Positions 27,739 through 37,599 of a stretch of 64,000 nt of DNA are shown here, in pieces (the stretch's first letter is position 1; each line of letters opens with the position of its first letter). The DNA is taken from positions 1 to 64,000 of the forward strand of contig JAEZUI010000061.1 of NCBI GenBank assembly GCA_023421115.1. Direction: 5' to 3'. The notes under the pieces were generated by a model. The model worked only from the letters and a program-made list of their open reading frames with translations, made no database searches and was not told the origin of the DNA. Source of the stretch: Bacillota bacterium. GTDB lineage: Bacteria > Bacillota > Clostridia > Acetivibrionales > Acetivibrionaceae. The translations under genes were made by a program, and so were the position numbers.

Positions 27739-29523
27739 CTAAATCCTTTCCCTTTCCTCAAAATGTGTATGGAGAAGTTCATGGGCAAGCTCTCCAAAAG
27801 GTTCTCCCAAGTAATTTTTGTATAGCTCCAATATTTCTTTATTTTCATGAGACTTTCGTACCTTTTTCCTTTTATCCTCTTCATAAATAGCTTCTATACG
27901 CTTCTTAATGATTTCATTATTGCCATGATGATACGGCTGTCCTCCACCGGCAATACAGCCTCCGGGACAAGCCATGATTTCAATGGCATGATATTCAACC
28001 TTTCCATCTCTAATATCCTCAAGAATCATCCTCGCATTTCCAAGTCCACTGGCTATTCCTATATTAAACTCCCTATCACCTATTTTTACTGTTGCTCTTC
28101 TTACCCCATCCAAACCTCTCAATTCTTCAAACTCCACCTTTTCAAGAGGTTGTCCCGTTATCCATTCATGAGCAGTTCTCATTACAGCTTCTATCACCCC
28201 TCCAGCCGTACCAAATATAACAGAAGCACCGGTTGTTTCACCAAGGGGGCTGTCAAATTCGCTGTCGGGCAATTTATCAAACTCTATACCTGCTTCTCTT
28301 ATCATAGCGCCGAATTCCCTTGTGGTAATAACTATATCTACATTATTGTGAGCGTCCTTTGTGAGTTCTGGACGTTTTGCTTCTGCTTTTTTTGCTATGC
28401 ACGGCATAACCGATACCACTACTATATTATCCGGGTCCAATCCCTTCTTCTTTGCATAATATGACTTAGCTATGGTTCCGAACATTATATGAGGAGATTT
28501 ACATGTAGATGGAACATGAATAAGTTCAGGAAACTGGTGCTCTATAAATTTAACCCAAGCTGGACAGCAATTTGTCAAAATCGGAAGTGTTTTTTTGTTA
28601 TTGAGCCGATAAATAAACTCCGAGGCTTCCTCCATCACTGTAAGGTCTGCACCAAAATCGGTATCAAAAACTCCGTCAAATCCCATGCGTTTTAATGCGG
28701 TTACCATTTTACCCGTTACTATAGTTCCCGGCTCCATCCCGAAAAGTTCTCCTAAAGCCACACGTATCGCTGGTGCAGTTTGTACGACAACATGCTTGTC
28801 CGGATCATTTAACGCCTCCCATACCTTATCGGTATGATAAACCTCCGTAAGCGCAGCTGTAGGACATACCTGAACACATTGACCGCAATACGTACAGGAG
28901 GATTCTACCATAGGTATATTGGCAAAGGGCCCTACAAAAGAATTAAATCCCCGTCCTATCCCCGACAGTATGCCACAGGTTTGAATTTTATTGCACGCGG
29001 TCTCACAACGCCGGCAGTATATGCACTTATTTGCATCTTTAACTATGGCATCACTGGATATATCCTTAGGATAATCCATCCTTTCGCCTTCCCATCGTAT
29101 CTTTCTTACATTTAATTCGTCGGCTAGTGCTTGAAGCTCGCATTCCAAATTTTTAGGGCATGTAAAACATTCATTTGGGTGGTTGGACAATAAAAGCTCC
29201 ACTGCTCCTCTTCTTGCTCTAATTGCACGCAAGGTGTCCGTACGCACAACCATACCGTCCTGTACCTGTGTTACACAGGCTGGCACCAGTTTATTACGGT
29301 TATTTTTTGCGTCCATTAATTCAACCATACAAACCCTACAAGATGCAGTTTTGTTGTACATTTGAAAGTCATGCAGATCAAGGTGGCACAATGTAGGTAT
29401 TTTAACTCCTACCTCATGGGCAGCCTCAAGAATGGTTATTCCTTCCGTAACCTTTAACTCCTGATCGTTTATTTTAATATTGAGTGTTGTTTTAATTTCA
29501 CTGTTTCCCTTACTATCAACCAT
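27739..29523 (-). CDS. hydA: [FeFe] hydrogenase catalytic subunit
   Basis: A 594-residue subunit that makes or oxidises H2. N-terminal [2Fe-2S] domain (CHLDLHDFQM...CRVCMVEL, about 42-70), HxxxCxxCxxxxxC ligand set (HPNECFTCPKNLEC), two [4Fe-4S] motifs (CIYCRRCETAC, CTYCGQCVQVCP), then the H-cluster domain. L1 is TNCCPAW, keeping both cysteines including the proton-relay one, though the usual Ser is Asn. L2 is MPCIAKKAE and L3 is MACPGGCIAGGGQP. Together with the NuoF- and NuoE-like subunits just upstream it should form a trimeric NADH/ferredoxin-linked bifurcating-type hydrogenase. It lacks the C-terminal [2Fe-2S] extension found in some HydA subunits. Confidence 0.94.
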   Translation of the reverse strand: MVDSKGNSEIKTTLNIKINDQELKVTEGITILEAAHEVGVKIPTLCHLDLHDFQMYNKTASCRVCMVELMDAKNNRNKLVPACVTQVQDGMVVRTDTLRAIRARRGAVELLLSNHPNECFTCPKNLECELQALADELNVRKIRWEGERMDYPKDISSDAIVKDANKCIYCRRCETACNKIQTCGILSGIGRGFNSFVGPFANIPMVESSCTYCGQCVQVCPTAALTEVYHTDKVWEALNDPDKHVVVQTAPAIRVALGELFGMEPGTIVTGKMVTALKRMGFDGVFDTDFGADLTVMEEASEFIYRLNNKKTLPILTNCCPAWVKFIEHQFPELIHVPSTCKSPHIMFGTIAKSYYAKKKGLDPDNIVVVSVMPCIAKKAEAKRPELTKDAHNNVDIVITTREFGAMIREAGIEFDKLPDSEFDSPLGETTGASVIFGTAGGVIEAVMRTAHEWITGQPLEKVEFEELRGLDGVRRATVKIGDREFNIGIASGLGNARMILEDIRDGKVEYHAIEIMACPGGCIAGGGQPYHHGNNEIIKKRIEAIYEEDKRKKVRKSHENKEILELYKNYLGEPFGELAHELLHTHFEERERI

Positions 29524-29569
29524 TATTTCACCTCTTTAGGTTATTTCTTTCTATAAATGACCTAGACTT

Positions 29570-31294
29570 TTAGGATTTTATTCCGATTTTGTTTTTTGGA
29601 AGGTACTTGCCTTCTCCTTGAGGATGGTCAATATCCCTTACAAAATCCAGATATTCCTTCCAGAAATGTTTCATTGTACTGATTACAGGGTTTGGAGCTG
29701 TTTGGCACAATCCGCACAACGAGCTGTCCTTTACCAAGTATGCCAACTGCTTTAAGGCATCTAAATCTGCCATAGTAGCCTTACCTTGCGTAATTTTCTC
29801 CAGTATTTCAAACATCCGTCTAGTCCCGATACGACCAGCCGCACACCTTCCACATGCCTCATCCATTGTAAATTCCAGATAGAATTTCGCGATGTTTACC
29901 ATATTATCATCTTCATCCATAACAATCATTCCGCCGGAACCCATCATTGAACCGACTGACAGAAGGCTGTCATAATCTATAGGTGTATCCAATTCCTTTT
30001 GTGTCAATACTCCTCCGGAAGGTCCACCGGTTTGCACAGCTTTAAATATTTTACCTTCAGGTATTCCTCCGCCTATTTCATATATAATTTCCCTAAGCGT
30101 AATCCCCATAGGTACTTCCACCAGTCCAACATTATTTATCTTGCCTGCAAGAGCAAAAACCTTTGTCCCCTTGCTCTTTTCGGTTCCCATAGATGCAAAC
30201 CATTCCGATCCCTTTGTAATAATTGCAGGTATATTGGCAAAAGTTTCTACATTGTTCACACATGTAGGATGTCCCCAGTACCCTTCCTCTGCTGGGTAAG
30301 GAGGCTTGTAATTGGGTTCACCCCTTTTGCCCTCACAGGAGTTGATAAGTGACGTTTCTTCACCACAAACAAAAGCTCCTGCTCCATATTTTATAGTCAC
30401 ATCAAAGCTGAAATCTGTACCAAATATATTTTTTCCCAGCAATCCAAAGTCCCTGGCTTGTTTTATAGCTGTATTCAATCTAGATACCGCAAGCGGGTAT
30501 TCAACACGGATATATACAATCCCTTTATCGGCACCTATTGCATAAGCACCAATTGCCATAGCTTCTAATACACTGTGTGGATCACCTTCAAGGATGCTCC
30601 TGTCCATAAAAGCACCAGGATCACCTTCATCGGCGTTACAAATAATGAACTTCTCTTCGCTCTCTTGTTTCTTGGTAATTTCCCATTTTAGCCCTGTAGG
30701 AAAACCACCGCCTCCCCGACCCCTAAGTCCCGACTTTTTCACTATGTCTATAACTTCATCTCTTGACATAACAGTAAGTGCTTTGCCCAATGCTTCATAA
30801 GTCCCTGCTGCTATGGCTTCATATAGGTCCTCAGGGTTTATAACACCACAATTTCTTAGAGCGACACGAACCTGTTTTTTATAAAAATCCATATCCTCCT
30901 GTTTAAATATCCGCTCTTTCTTCCGAGGGTCTTCAAAAAGAAGACGTTCTACCTTATTACCCTTTGCAACATGCTCATCCACTATGTCTTTTGCATCCTT
31001 TGGACTAACACGTACATAAAATACATTGTCCGGCTCTATTTTAACAATAGGCCCCTGTTCACAAAAACCGAAACAACCTGTTTGTACTACTTTAACTTCA
31101 TCAGCGTATCCACGGGCCTTAAGAATAAGCTCCAAATTTTTTATAACTTTATCACTGTCACTAGACACACAACCTGTACCACCACACACCATGATATTCA
31201 TGCGCGGTCCGGGTGCACTGCGATGCTCTCTCAACGCCAAAAGGTTTGAATACTTCTTTTTGATTTGATTTAAATCATCTAAGGACTTTATCAA
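29570..31294 (-). CDS. hydB: Hydrogenase NADH-binding (NuoF-like) subunit
   Basis: A 574-residue flavoprotein subunit. Residues 25-110 are a thioredoxin-like [2Fe-2S] domain (VCGGTGCVSS, QTGCFGFCEQ). The NuoF core follows with GLRGRGGGGFPTGLKWE, CNADEGDPGAFMDRS and GAGAFVCGEETSLINS for FMN and NADH. The usual [4Fe-4S] motif CxxCxPCR reads CGRCAAGR, so the third cysteine is Gly, while the downstream SLCGLGQ reads SLCGLCQ and gains a cysteine. The chain ends soon after and lacks the C-terminal 2[4Fe-4S] ferredoxin domain common in bifurcating HydB. It overlaps hydC by 20 bp and is 46 bp before hydA. Confidence 0.92.
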   Translation of the reverse strand: MIKSLDDLNQIKKKYSNLLALREHRSAPGPRMNIMVCGGTGCVSSDSDKVIKNLELILKARGYADEVKVVQTGCFGFCEQGPIVKIEPDNVFYVRVSPKDAKDIVDEHVAKGNKVERLLFEDPRKKERIFKQEDMDFYKKQVRVALRNCGVINPEDLYEAIAAGTYEALGKALTVMSRDEVIDIVKKSGLRGRGGGGFPTGLKWEITKKQESEEKFIICNADEGDPGAFMDRSILEGDPHSVLEAMAIGAYAIGADKGIVYIRVEYPLAVSRLNTAIKQARDFGLLGKNIFGTDFSFDVTIKYGAGAFVCGEETSLINSCEGKRGEPNYKPPYPAEEGYWGHPTCVNNVETFANIPAIITKGSEWFASMGTEKSKGTKVFALAGKINNVGLVEVPMGITLREIIYEIGGGIPEGKIFKAVQTGGPSGGVLTQKELDTPIDYDSLLSVGSMMGSGGMIVMDEDDNMVNIAKFYLEFTMDEACGRCAAGRIGTRRMFEILEKITQGKATMADLDALKQLAYLVKDSSLCGLCQTAPNPVISTMKHFWKEYLDFVRDIDHPQGEGKYLPKNKIGIKS

Positions 31295-31832
31295 TATTAT
31301 TTACCCCCTTTCCTCTATATTCATTTATTATATTATCCACGTCTTCCTCCTTGACCCTGCCGTAAACCCTCCCATCAACGGTTACAACCGGCGCAAGACC
31401 GCAAGCTCCAATACAGCGTACATCCTTTATGGTAAACATACCATCTTCTGTTGTCTCATTGGACTCAATTCCAAGCCTTTCCTTGAATTTTCCCAATATT
31501 TTGTCGGCACCCCGGACAAAACATGCCGTTCCCATGCAAACACTTATGGTATGCTTTCCCGAAGGTTTCGTAGTAAAATATGAATAAAAGCTAACAACAC
31601 CATAGACTTCTGCTCCCGGAATCCCCAGCTTCCTTGCTATGTAAAGCTGTACATCCCTTGACAGATACCCGAAAATCTCCTGTGCTTTGTGAAGAATTTC
31701 AATTAATGCTCCCTTAGTTGTCTCCAAACTGTCGATAAATGCACCAAGTTCATCGTACAATTCCTTGGAAAACTCCACTTCTGTGGGTTTCATCACATCT
31801 ATTTCCTGAGGTTTTGTCAATACTATCACCAC
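31275..31832 (-). CDS. hydC: Hydrogenase NuoE-like [2Fe-2S] subunit
   Basis: A 185-residue thioredoxin-like ferredoxin subunit, first gene of the hydrogenase operon. The fold is that of NuoE: helical N-terminal part, then CMGTACFVRGADKIL and CIGACGLAPVV supplying the four cluster cysteines. It passes electrons between the NADH-binding subunit and the catalytic subunit. The start is uncertain: GTG at 31832 has no good binding site, and the ATG at residue 14 is an alternative. The overlap with hydB implies translational coupling. Confidence 0.92.
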   Translation of the reverse strand: MVIVLTKPQEIDVMKPTEVEFSKELYDELGAFIDSLETTKGALIEILHKAQEIFGYLSRDVQLYIARKLGIPGAEVYGVVSFYSYFTTKPSGKHTISVCMGTACFVRGADKILGKFKERLGIESNETTEDGMFTIKDVRCIGACGLAPVVTVDGRVYGRVKEEDVDNIINEYRGKGVNNIDKVLR

Positions 31833-32196
31833 TTTTCAAATTAGTTACACGTATATAATTCCACAAAGCATTAATTTTGTTGCATCACTCTTAAAATCAA
31901 AAACAAGCAAATATTAACAGTGAATTCATATTTCTTTCATAATCTTTAAGAATCAAAAAATTCCCTCGAATTATCTCAAGGGAACGTAAAGTCATATTTT
32001 AATTTCGTTAGCAAAAGCCTATTGCAGTATGCATAATGCAAAAAGTATTCAATCACTAATAATATTCTTTTCGAATATACTGGTGTATATAGCCTTTTTT
32101 ACCTCGTTCAAAAATTAATCTCCATAGTTTAGAGGCTATGAACACAGAAAGTATTCTAATTAGTATTAAAATGAACTAATTCAAGGAGGCCTTAAT
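31833..32196. other. Divergent region between hydC and the SOD gene
   Basis: It should carry both promoters. An imperfect stem TTCCCT/AGGGAA lies at 31961-31984; on the minus strand it is followed by six Ts, so it could be an attenuator ahead of hydC. AAGGAGG precedes the SOD ATG. No Rex-type TTGTTAA...TTAACAA site was found. Confidence 0.4.
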
Positions 32197-32853
32197 ATGC
32201 AATTACTTATGACACCACCTGGCATCCACCAACTACCACCATTACCCTATGTTTATAATGCGCTAGAACCTGTGATAAGTGAGAGAACACTAAGAATTCA
32301 TCATGACAAGCACCATAAATCCTACGTAGATGCTTTGAATAAAGCAGAAATAAGCCTGGTAGAAGCAAGAAAAAGAAATGATTATGATTATATTAAATAC
32401 TGGGAAAATGAATTGGCTTTTAACGGCTCTGGCCATATTTTACACAGTATTTTCTGGACTATTATGTGTCCTATAGCTTTTGGAGGCCAACCCGGACAAC
32501 AAACCTTATACCAGATAAATAACTACTTCGGTAATTTTAATGCCTTCAAGGATCAGTTTATAAAAGCCACAGAGAAGGTAGAAGGCTCAGGTTGGGGAAT
32601 ATTGACCTGGCAGCCAACTTGGAGACGGTTAGAAATTTTACAAGCGGAAAAGCACCAGAATCTAACACAATGGAGCGGAATCCCCATTCTCGTTTGTGAT
32701 GTGTGGGAACACGCTTATTATTTGGATTATCAGAATGAACGGAAGAAATTTATTGATGCGTGGTGGAACTTAATTAACTGGTATGAAGTCGAAAAGAGAC
32801 TGAATATGGCAATAAACGGCCAAGTACCTCTCTTCCTTTTATATAATCATTAA
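32197..32853 (+). CDS. Fe/Mn superoxide dismutase
   Basis: A 218-residue enzyme converting superoxide to oxygen and peroxide. Metal ligands are visible: first His in LRIHHDKHHKSYVDALN, second in GSGHILHSIFW, and Asp and His in CDVWEHAYYLDY. The GSGWGILTW block is a family hallmark. There is no signal peptide, so it is cytoplasmic. The N-terminal extension MQLLMTPPG is longer than in most bacterial enzymes. Standing divergently beside the oxygen-sensitive hydrogenase operon fits a protective role, but the iron or manganese preference cannot be decided. Confidence 0.93.
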   Translation: MQLLMTPPGIHQLPPLPYVYNALEPVISERTLRIHHDKHHKSYVDALNKAEISLVEARKRNDYDYIKYWENELAFNGSGHILHSIFWTIMCPIAFGGQPGQQTLYQINNYFGNFNAFKDQFIKATEKVEGSGWGILTWQPTWRRLEILQAEKHQNLTQWSGIPILVCDVWEHAYYLDYQNERKKFIDAWWNLINWYEVEKRLNMAINGQVPLFLLYNH

Positions 32854-32866
32854 ACCTCAAAAATTT

Positions 32867-32901
32867 AAAAGGGGGCTTCATCCAAATGTTTTTCCCCTTT
32901 T
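32867..32901. terminator. Terminator between the SOD and chemoreceptor genes
   Basis: Stem AAAAGGGG/CCCCTTTT at 32867-32901 between convergent genes, likely bidirectional. Confidence 0.75.
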
Positions 32902-32930
32902 ATTCCTTCTTGAGGCATAAAACCGTCTTG

Positions 32931-34937
32931 TTAACCTTCTTTAGTCTTAAAGGCACCAATGGTTTCAACCAATTTTTCACCCATCTCATATAAACTACTG
33001 GCAAAATCCTTTACTTCATCCGCAATCTCCTTTTGTTCTAGAGAAGTCGCAGATATTTCTTCACATGAAGCGGCTGTCTGTTGAGTTATAGAACTTATAG
33101 TCATAACGGCATTAATACTTTGTTGTTTGAAAATATCTATTTTTTTAATTGTTTCGTTTAAACCTATGATATGAGAAATAGCATTTTCCATTGATAGAAT
33201 GATTTCATCAAAAGCACTTTGGGTTAATAGTACTGTTTGCATTTGTTCTTCAACAATTTCAATTGCCTGTTGTGATGTGTTTTTAGAAGCCTCTGCCTGA
33301 AACTGTATTTCCTTTAAAATTGGGTCTATCATTTTTGCCGCATCACCTGATTGATCAGCTAAATTACTTATTTCATTCACTATTACAACAAATCCACGTC
33401 CTGCTTCGCCGGCTCTTGCGGCTTCAATCCTTGCATTTAATGATAGTGTTTTGGTTTTATTGGTTATTGTTGAAATAGCTACGGCAATGTCACGGATTTT
33501 TTCTAGGCTGCTACTTAATCTTTTGGTATTTTCTATAAATAGCCTTGTAATTCTGTCGGTTTCCTGTGCTCTTTGAATTAAAAGTTCAACAGTATCCTTT
33601 GATTTGACACTTAAATCCTTTGTATCTTCAGTAATTTTCTCCACTTCAATAGCTTTTGAAACTGCACTATCAATTTCCTCACCCAAAATATTAGTATGTT
33701 TTGAAGTCTTTTCCGCTTCCCTTGCCTGGTCATCCGCTCCTCTGCTAATTTGATCCATTGCAAAAACAACAGCTTCTGATGACAATACTGACTGTTCCGC
33801 ACCTTCTTTTAGTGTAGAACTTCTTTCGAGGATTACCTTTGATACTTGCTTAGCATTCATAATCAATATATTAAAGTTTGAAACCATTTGGTTAAAGGCC
33901 TCTGCCAATTCGCCTATTTCATTATTGGAACTATTCCTTATCTCCGCATCCAATTTACCTTTGCTGATTATCTTAGCAGCATCTTTAAGTTCTATTATCG
34001 GTCTTGTTATTCTTTTCGAAATGAAAATTGATATTACTAATGCTAATACCAAACTAAAAACCATAGCAATTATGGATATTGCCAAACTCTCAATTATCGG
34101 TTTTGCAGCTTCAAGTACAGGTACTTCTACAAATACTGCCCAATCCGGTCTATTTAGTGGAACATAGGAAGATAAAACATTATTACCTAGGATTCCTTTC
34201 CGATATTGTACCTTATTATCTTCTCTCTCTTTATTTTGGACAAAATTTGATACCTCTTCAATTCCAAGCAGCTTTTCACCTTTTATAACACGACCTCCAT
34301 CTTCAAATGCAATAAGTGCCCCATCACTGTCTACAACATAAGCCGTTCCGCCCTTTCCAACCTCTAAAGATCCAATCAAATCCCACATAAATTTAAGATT
34401 AATTTCGGCAAAAATTGTTCCGGTCTTGTCTCCTACACTGTTTTTCATTGGTACAGCCACTATAATTATAGGCTCAAAGGTAGTTTCATCTACATATACC
34501 CTACTTATATATGAATCTCCTCCATCGGTTACCTCTATAGCTTCCTTTTCATTTTCTTCTGTCAATTGTCCTCGGGATAGTTTAGATAATCGTGATACTC
34601 TAGCCAATTCTCTATTTTTTACATCTACTAATGATATTTGCCGGAATGATGAATCCAACCCCAATAATTTACCTAAAATATGCTTTTGTTCTTCTGAATC
34701 AACAGTCAACAAATTATTAACATTCCCTATCGATTCTATCATTAAGCTTTTTTGATGAATGAAATTCTTTACCTCATTAGCCGCATCACTTGCAACGAGC
34801 TGCTGTTCATTGAAAACAACTTTCTGATTGCTCATCATGCTGTAATATATATTTATAACTCCATTCATCAACATTACAGTTGCACATACCAATAAAAAAG
34901 CAATTGTTAGGGTCGTACCTAATTTTTTCAGTTTCAT
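32931..34937 (-). CDS. Methyl-accepting chemotaxis protein with Cache sensor
   Basis: A 668-residue transmembrane chemoreceptor. A first helix (about 8-30) is followed by an extracellular double-Cache-type domain (about 35-285) with SYISRVYVDETTFEPIIIVAVP and GTAYVVDSDGALIA segments, a second helix (286-308), HAMP (309-362) and a cytoplasmic signalling hairpin whose tip contains SLNARIEAARAGEAGRGFVV. It signals to CheA/CheW. The binding-lipoprotein gene 46 bp upstream is in the same direction, so a ligand-loaded lipoprotein may be its partner. The ligand is not known. Confidence 0.93.
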   Translation of the reverse strand: MKLKKLGTTLTIAFLLVCATVMLMNGVINIYYSMMSNQKVVFNEQQLVASDAANEVKNFIHQKSLMIESIGNVNNLLTVDSEEQKHILGKLLGLDSSFRQISLVDVKNRELARVSRLSKLSRGQLTEENEKEAIEVTDGGDSYISRVYVDETTFEPIIIVAVPMKNSVGDKTGTIFAEINLKFMWDLIGSLEVGKGGTAYVVDSDGALIAFEDGGRVIKGEKLLGIEEVSNFVQNKEREDNKVQYRKGILGNNVLSSYVPLNRPDWAVFVEVPVLEAAKPIIESLAISIIAMVFSLVLALVISIFISKRITRPIIELKDAAKIISKGKLDAEIRNSSNNEIGELAEAFNQMVSNFNILIMNAKQVSKVILERSSTLKEGAEQSVLSSEAVVFAMDQISRGADDQAREAEKTSKHTNILGEEIDSAVSKAIEVEKITEDTKDLSVKSKDTVELLIQRAQETDRITRLFIENTKRLSSSLEKIRDIAVAISTITNKTKTLSLNARIEAARAGEAGRGFVVIVNEISNLADQSGDAAKMIDPILKEIQFQAEASKNTSQQAIEIVEEQMQTVLLTQSAFDEIILSMENAISHIIGLNETIKKIDIFKQQSINAVMTISSITQQTAASCEEISATSLEQKEIADEVKDFASSLYEMGEKLVETIGAFKTKEG

Positions 34938-34983
34938 TTGTTCTTACCTCTTTGATTACAGTTTTCGATGCGGTACATTTTAG

Positions 34984-36000
34984 TTATTTTATAATTTCAG
35001 CAGCTTGGCTAAGCAGATCATCGGACATTTTATATCCTCTTTTTTGGGCCTCTTTGTAATTCAATTGTACAAAGCTTTCATCCGATACTACCGGAATTGT
35101 ACCTACTTTTTCACCTTTAAGAATTTTATTTGCAAGAACTGCAGCTTTCTTACCCGTCACAGCCGGATTAATATTTACACCAAAAAGGGAAGAATAACCT
35201 TCCGCTTCCATATATGCACCACCCATAGGTATATCGTGCTTATTTGCAAATTTAATCATTGTAAGGAAAGTCTCAGGCATAACAGCATAAGCCTCAGCTA
35301 TTGACAAAATAGCATCAAAACCCACATCTCCTTCAACATCATGTTTCGCGAAAAAGTCACTTAGTTCTTGAGGAGTTTTTGCTGCAACTTCAACTAGGGT
35401 TATACCTGCTTCCTGTGCAATCGGACGCAATTCTTCCAGTTGAGGATAACAAACCGGAATATCTGAATATGGAAGACATATTGTCTTTGCTTCCGGTACT
35501 ATTTGAAGCATAACTTCAAAACGCTTGATCGCTATATCAGGGCCAGGATAACGAACACCTGTAACATTTCCACCCGGCTCGCGAACACTATTAACCAGAT
35601 TTGTATCTTCTATGTTTGTAACTCCAAATACAACAGGTATTCCGGTGTCCTTTGTAGCTTCTTTCAATTCAAGGGCAGCCTCTGTAGGATAGCAAAAAAT
35701 CAAATCCACTTTATCCTCTACAAACTTTTGAGAAAATTTCTTGTAATCATCAATATTAGAATTGGTACTTTGAATATCATAAACAATATTTTCACCTTCC
35801 GTATAACCCAACTTGGTCATTTCCTCCTTAAATCCATCACTCGCTGCCATTAGATAATCGAGTCCCGATATAATACCCACTCGAAATACTTTGTCTGCTT
35901 TCACTTTTCCGCTGCATCCACTAAATGACACAAGAACTGTAAGGGATAACAATATCGCACAAACTTTTCTTGATAAATTGATGTTCTTTACTGTGTTCAT
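34984..36000 (-). CDS. ABC-type substrate-binding lipoprotein (PF04392 type)
   Basis: A 338-residue lipoprotein: signal peptide with lipobox FSGC near residue 29, then a type I periplasmic-binding fold of the ABC_sub_bind (TrpX/DUF534) family. Clear blocks are FRVGIISGLDYLMAASDGFKEEM, VDLIFCYPTEAAL, PVVFGVTNI and SVREPGGNVTGV. Some family members bind aromatic amino acids; others are unassigned. No permease or ATPase gene is beside it. Instead a chemoreceptor follows in the same operon, suggesting a sensing rather than transport role. Confidence 0.9.
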   Translation of the reverse strand: MNTVKNINLSRKVCAILLSLTVLVSFSGCSGKVKADKVFRVGIISGLDYLMAASDGFKEEMTKLGYTEGENIVYDIQSTNSNIDDYKKFSQKFVEDKVDLIFCYPTEAALELKEATKDTGIPVVFGVTNIEDTNLVNSVREPGGNVTGVRYPGPDIAIKRFEVMLQIVPEAKTICLPYSDIPVCYPQLEELRPIAQEAGITLVEVAAKTPQELSDFFAKHDVEGDVGFDAILSIAEAYAVMPETFLTMIKFANKHDIPMGGAYMEAEGYSSLFGVNINPAVTGKKAAVLANKILKGEKVGTIPVVSDESFVQLNYKEAQKRGYKMSDDLLSQAAEIIK

Positions 36001-36241
36001 AATTCCACATCCTTTTTGTGTATTTTTTGCACTGCTTTGTGAAAAAATTATATTAAGTAGTTCTAGGTGAATTGAGATCTTAATCCTATATTTTATTTTA
36101 ATAACAATTTACGGTAAAAGTATTATCGGTAAAATATAGATAATACTTAATATTTTTACAAATAAATTCTAAATATTGTACGTTTTATTACTATTTAAAG
36201 TCTAAAATTTCAATCCATACCTTTAAGTTCAAAAATGGTTC

Positions 36242-36271
36242 TTGACATAGTTGCATCTTTAGTAGTATACT
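36242..36271 (+). promoter_or_regulatory. Sigma-A promoter upstream of the rhodanese gene
   Basis: TTGACA (36242-36247), 18-bp spacer, TATACT (36266-36271). The predicted start leaves a leader of about 200 nt before the rhodanese ATG. No known riboswitch is recognised in that leader; the rest of 36001-36481 is AT-rich. Confidence 0.65.
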
Positions 36272-36481
36272 TTTATTAGATCAGGTAAATTTAGGCAATT
36301 ACTCTCGCGTTATATTACATTCTATTTTGTTAAACTTCTTAGATATATTTATCTCTAAACTTTATTCCAAACAAAGCTCAAAATTAATTTTTTAATTTTT
36401 AGGACAAGTGTCTTTTCACTGTCAGAAAACATATGTCCTAATAATAACAAACAGGTAAAAAAGAAGGGAAGGTAATAAGAA

Positions 36482-37393
36482 ATGAAGAAAAAAATGATTG
36501 TATTACTCACAGCGGTTATGTTGTTTACCACTGCATTATCTGGTACATTTGTGTATGGCTGTACTCCTGAGATTGACCCTATCGTCTCTACAAGTTGGTT
36601 GCAAAACAACATGAACCTACAAAATCTTGTAATCGTTGATATAAGAACCGCTGAAGAATATGAAGCCGGACATGTTATCAATTCTGTGAGTATACCCTTT
36701 GTAGTTCCTTTTTCCGCATGGATAACAATGAAAGATGATCTTCTTCTTGAGTTGCCCGAGAAAGACGAACTATTCAGTATGTTAGGAAGCTTCGGTATTA
36801 CCGAAAATTCCAATGTTGTTATAGTAGGCGGAACCGCTGATCCTTATGCTATTTGTGCCGCTCCTAGAGTTGCGGATACTTTGATATATGCAGGAGTTGA
36901 AAATGTATCTATACTAGACGGCGGTTATGAAAAGTGGGCTTCCGAAGGTCGGTCAGTAACTACTGAATCGCCAGCAGTTACCGCAAAAGTTTTTAAAGGT
37001 AATAAAATAGATAAAAACATGTTCGTTTCCATAGACTATGTAGAGAAGAAAATCGGAAAGTCGATTATTATTGATGCAAGAGATGCGGAAGTTTATTACG
37101 GCGAAATAATAGAGCCTTATGCACAAAAACCTGGACATATACCAACTGCAAAGTCTTTGCCTGCTCCGTTGATGTGGAATGAAGACGGAACTTATAAAAG
37201 TACCAGTGAACTTAAACAATTAGTTCAAGGCATTGCCAATGAAAATGACCACATAATAGTGTATTGTGGTGTTGGTGGATATGCAAGTGCATGGTGGTTT
37301 GTACTTACAGAAGTTCTTGGTTACAAAAATGTTACATTTTATGACGGTTCAGCACAAGAATGGTCAATATATAACGATATGGTTATAGATTGA
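36482..37393 (+). CDS. Exported two-domain rhodanese (sulfurtransferase)
   Basis: A 303-residue protein with an N-terminal signal peptide (hydrophobic core about 5-20, then GTFVYGC; the cysteine could make it a lipoprotein but the lipobox is poor). Two rhodanese domains follow. The first (about 35-160) has VIVDIRTAEEYEAGHV but no cysteine at its catalytic loop. The second (about 165-300) has the active loop YCGVGGYASA, with the persulfide cysteine but without the Arg common after it. It would move sulfane sulfur, for example thiosulfate to a thiol acceptor, outside the membrane. A terminator follows; no operon partner. Confidence 0.9.
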   Translation: MKKKMIVLLTAVMLFTTALSGTFVYGCTPEIDPIVSTSWLQNNMNLQNLVIVDIRTAEEYEAGHVINSVSIPFVVPFSAWITMKDDLLLELPEKDELFSMLGSFGITENSNVVIVGGTADPYAICAAPRVADTLIYAGVENVSILDGGYEKWASEGRSVTTESPAVTAKVFKGNKIDKNMFVSIDYVEKKIGKSIIIDARDAEVYYGEIIEPYAQKPGHIPTAKSLPAPLMWNEDGTYKSTSELKQLVQGIANENDHIIVYCGVGGYASAWWFVLTEVLGYKNVTFYDGSAQEWSIYNDMVID

Positions 37394-37452
37394 TAGTTAT
37401 ATAAGTAGATTTTTAAATAGTCTCTTTCTTTCACTCTAAGTGATGAAATAAT

Positions 37453-37487
37453 AAGGAACCAAGTACAACATTGTACTTGGTTCCTTT
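37453..37487 (+). terminator. Terminator after the rhodanese gene
   Basis: Sixteen-base stem AAGGAACCAAGTACAA / TTGTACTTGGTTCCTT with a two-base loop, followed by TAATTTCT. Confidence 0.9.
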
Positions 37488-37599
37488 AATTTCTCCTACT
37501 TCTAACTAAGTATAGTAAGATTATTTTCAATTCACAGAATTATTATTTATCTTTAGTGAATACTAATTCACATACTACAAATAGGAGGTTTTATATGCA

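Noticed and set aside
36355..36813. Minus-strand open frame of 152 codons opposite the rhodanese gene
   Set aside because: It is antisense to the signal peptide and first rhodanese domain, and its long hydrophobic and Ser/Phe runs are a shadow effect.
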